Below are positions 14,846 to 15,240 of a DNA stretch of 15,240 nucleotides, piece by piece. Both the position numbers and the translations under genes were made by a program. Position 1 is the stretch's first letter. Every line of letters begins with the position of its first letter. The stretch is from the NCBI GenBank assembly GCA_002689905.1, contig NZIN01000043.1, positions 1 to 15,240 on the forward strand, read 5' to 3'. This DNA is from Rickettsiales bacterium. GTDB lineage: Bacteria > Pseudomonadota > Alphaproteobacteria > TMED109. Under the pieces are notes generated by a model, which saw only the letters and a list, made by a program, of their open reading frames with translations, ran no database searches and was not told the origin of the DNA.

Positions 14846-15240
14846 GTGAAATTGGCAAATATAGAAAAAATTGTAGAAGATGCAAGAAATGGAAAATTAT
14901 TTGTTTTAGTTGACGATGAAAACAGAGAAAATGAAGGTGATTTAATTTTTCCTGCTCAATTGGTAACACCTGACATAATAAACTTTATGGCAAAATATGG
15001 AAGAGGGCTTATTTGTTTAGCTCTTTCAAAGAAGCGAGCTAATCAATTGGATTTAAAAAGAATGGATAGACGTAATACAAGTAAGTTTGATACTGCATTT
15101 ACTACCTCAATTGAAGCAAAAGAAGGTATTACTACAGGTATTTCAGCAGCTGACAGATCTAAAACTATACAAACAGCAATAGATGATACTAAAACTAAAG
15201 AAGATATAAGTACACCTGGTCATATTTTTCCTTTAATAGC
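14846..15240 (+). CDS. ribB: 3,4-dihydroxy-2-butanone-4-phosphate synthase, N-terminal part (3' end outside window)
   Basis: 131 codons are visible before the window ends. The product converts ribulose-5-phosphate to 3,4-dihydroxy-2-butanone-4-phosphate plus formate for riboflavin synthesis. DDENRENEGDLIF (23-35) carries the acidic metal/substrate residues Glu28 and Asp32. GRGLICLALS, FTTSIEAKEG, ITTGISAADRSKTI and PGHIFPL (124-130, His126) follow in the normal order. GTG at 14846 is the only sensible start: an in-frame TGA lies two codons upstream, and the next candidate, TTG at 14852, loses two residues. It lies seven bases after ribE with a weak GAG ribosome site. Many alphaproteobacterial versions continue into a GTP cyclohydrolase II domain (RibBA); this cannot be judged here. 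Confidence 0.94.
   Translation, partial: MKLANIEKIVEDARNGKLFVLVDDENRENEGDLIFPAQLVTPDIINFMAKYGRGLICLALSKKRANQLDLKRMDRRNTSKFDTAFTTSIEAKEGITTGISAADRSKTIQTAIDDTKTKEDISTPGHIFPLI

Noticed and set aside
1..15240. Mobile elements, CRISPR arrays, tRNA or rRNA genes, toxin-antitoxin or defence genes
   Set aside because: No transposase, integrase, regularly spaced repeats, tRNA-like folds or defence-protein motifs were recognised; gene content is metabolic throughout.

Overview
The window is AT-rich, densely packed chromosomal DNA, with long runs of A/T, Lys- and Ile-rich proteins and spacers mostly under 60 bases. It looks like a streamlined, probably marine, alphaproteobacterium. Supporting points are a 5-aminolevulinate synthase of the glycine/succinyl-CoA (Shemin) type, the glyA-nrdR-ribD-ribE-ribB order usual in Alphaproteobacteria, and a DmdC-like acyl-CoA dehydrogenase. 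The clade cannot be fixed from the sequence alone (SAR11-like, HIMB59/AEGEAN-169-like and low-GC SAR116-like lineages all fit). I see no mobile element, phage gene, CRISPR array, rRNA or tRNA, and no stretch over 300 bases without a gene.

Layout. (1) Bases 2-1344, plus strand: the C-terminal part of a CaiB/BaiF family III CoA-transferase, then a two-domain mesaconyl-C4-CoA hydratase-like MaoC protein, overlapping by one base. (2) Bases 1341-5489, minus strand: a tight three-gene operon, transcribed sua5 (tRNA t6A synthesis), then a D-2-hydroxyglutarate/glycolate-type FAD oxidoreductase, then a ~590-residue acyl-CoA dehydrogenase. Its end overlaps the hydratase stop codon convergently. (3) Bases 5490-5587: a divergent promoter region. 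(4) Bases 5588-10938, plus strand: FAH-family hydrolase, D-2-hydroxyacid dehydrogenase, SDR oxidoreductase, hemA and an AGCS sodium:alanine/glycine symporter, with gaps of 0-20 bases. (5) Bases 10994-15240, plus strand: a single ORF fusing complete RpiB to complete GlyA, then nrdR, ribD, ribE and the start of ribB, cut by the window edge.

How the genes fit together. Region 1 points to C4/C5 dicarboxyl-CoA chemistry. The two flavoenzymes of region 2 probably both pass electrons to ETF. Region 4 mixes 2-keto/2-hydroxyacid metabolism with glycine use (ALAS) and amino-acid uptake. Region 5 joins pentose phosphate, one-carbon/glycine and riboflavin metabolism: RpiB interconverts ribose-5-P with ribulose-5-P, the substrate of RibB.

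Most of this is core metabolism. The clearest unusual feature is the RpiB-GlyA fusion at 10994-12682. Lesser points are an insertion next to the metal site of the FAH protein, an altered second zinc loop in the RibD deaminase, and a poly-lysine linker encoded by an 11-A run in the hydratase gene. I see no clear evidence of a wholly new multi-gene system.
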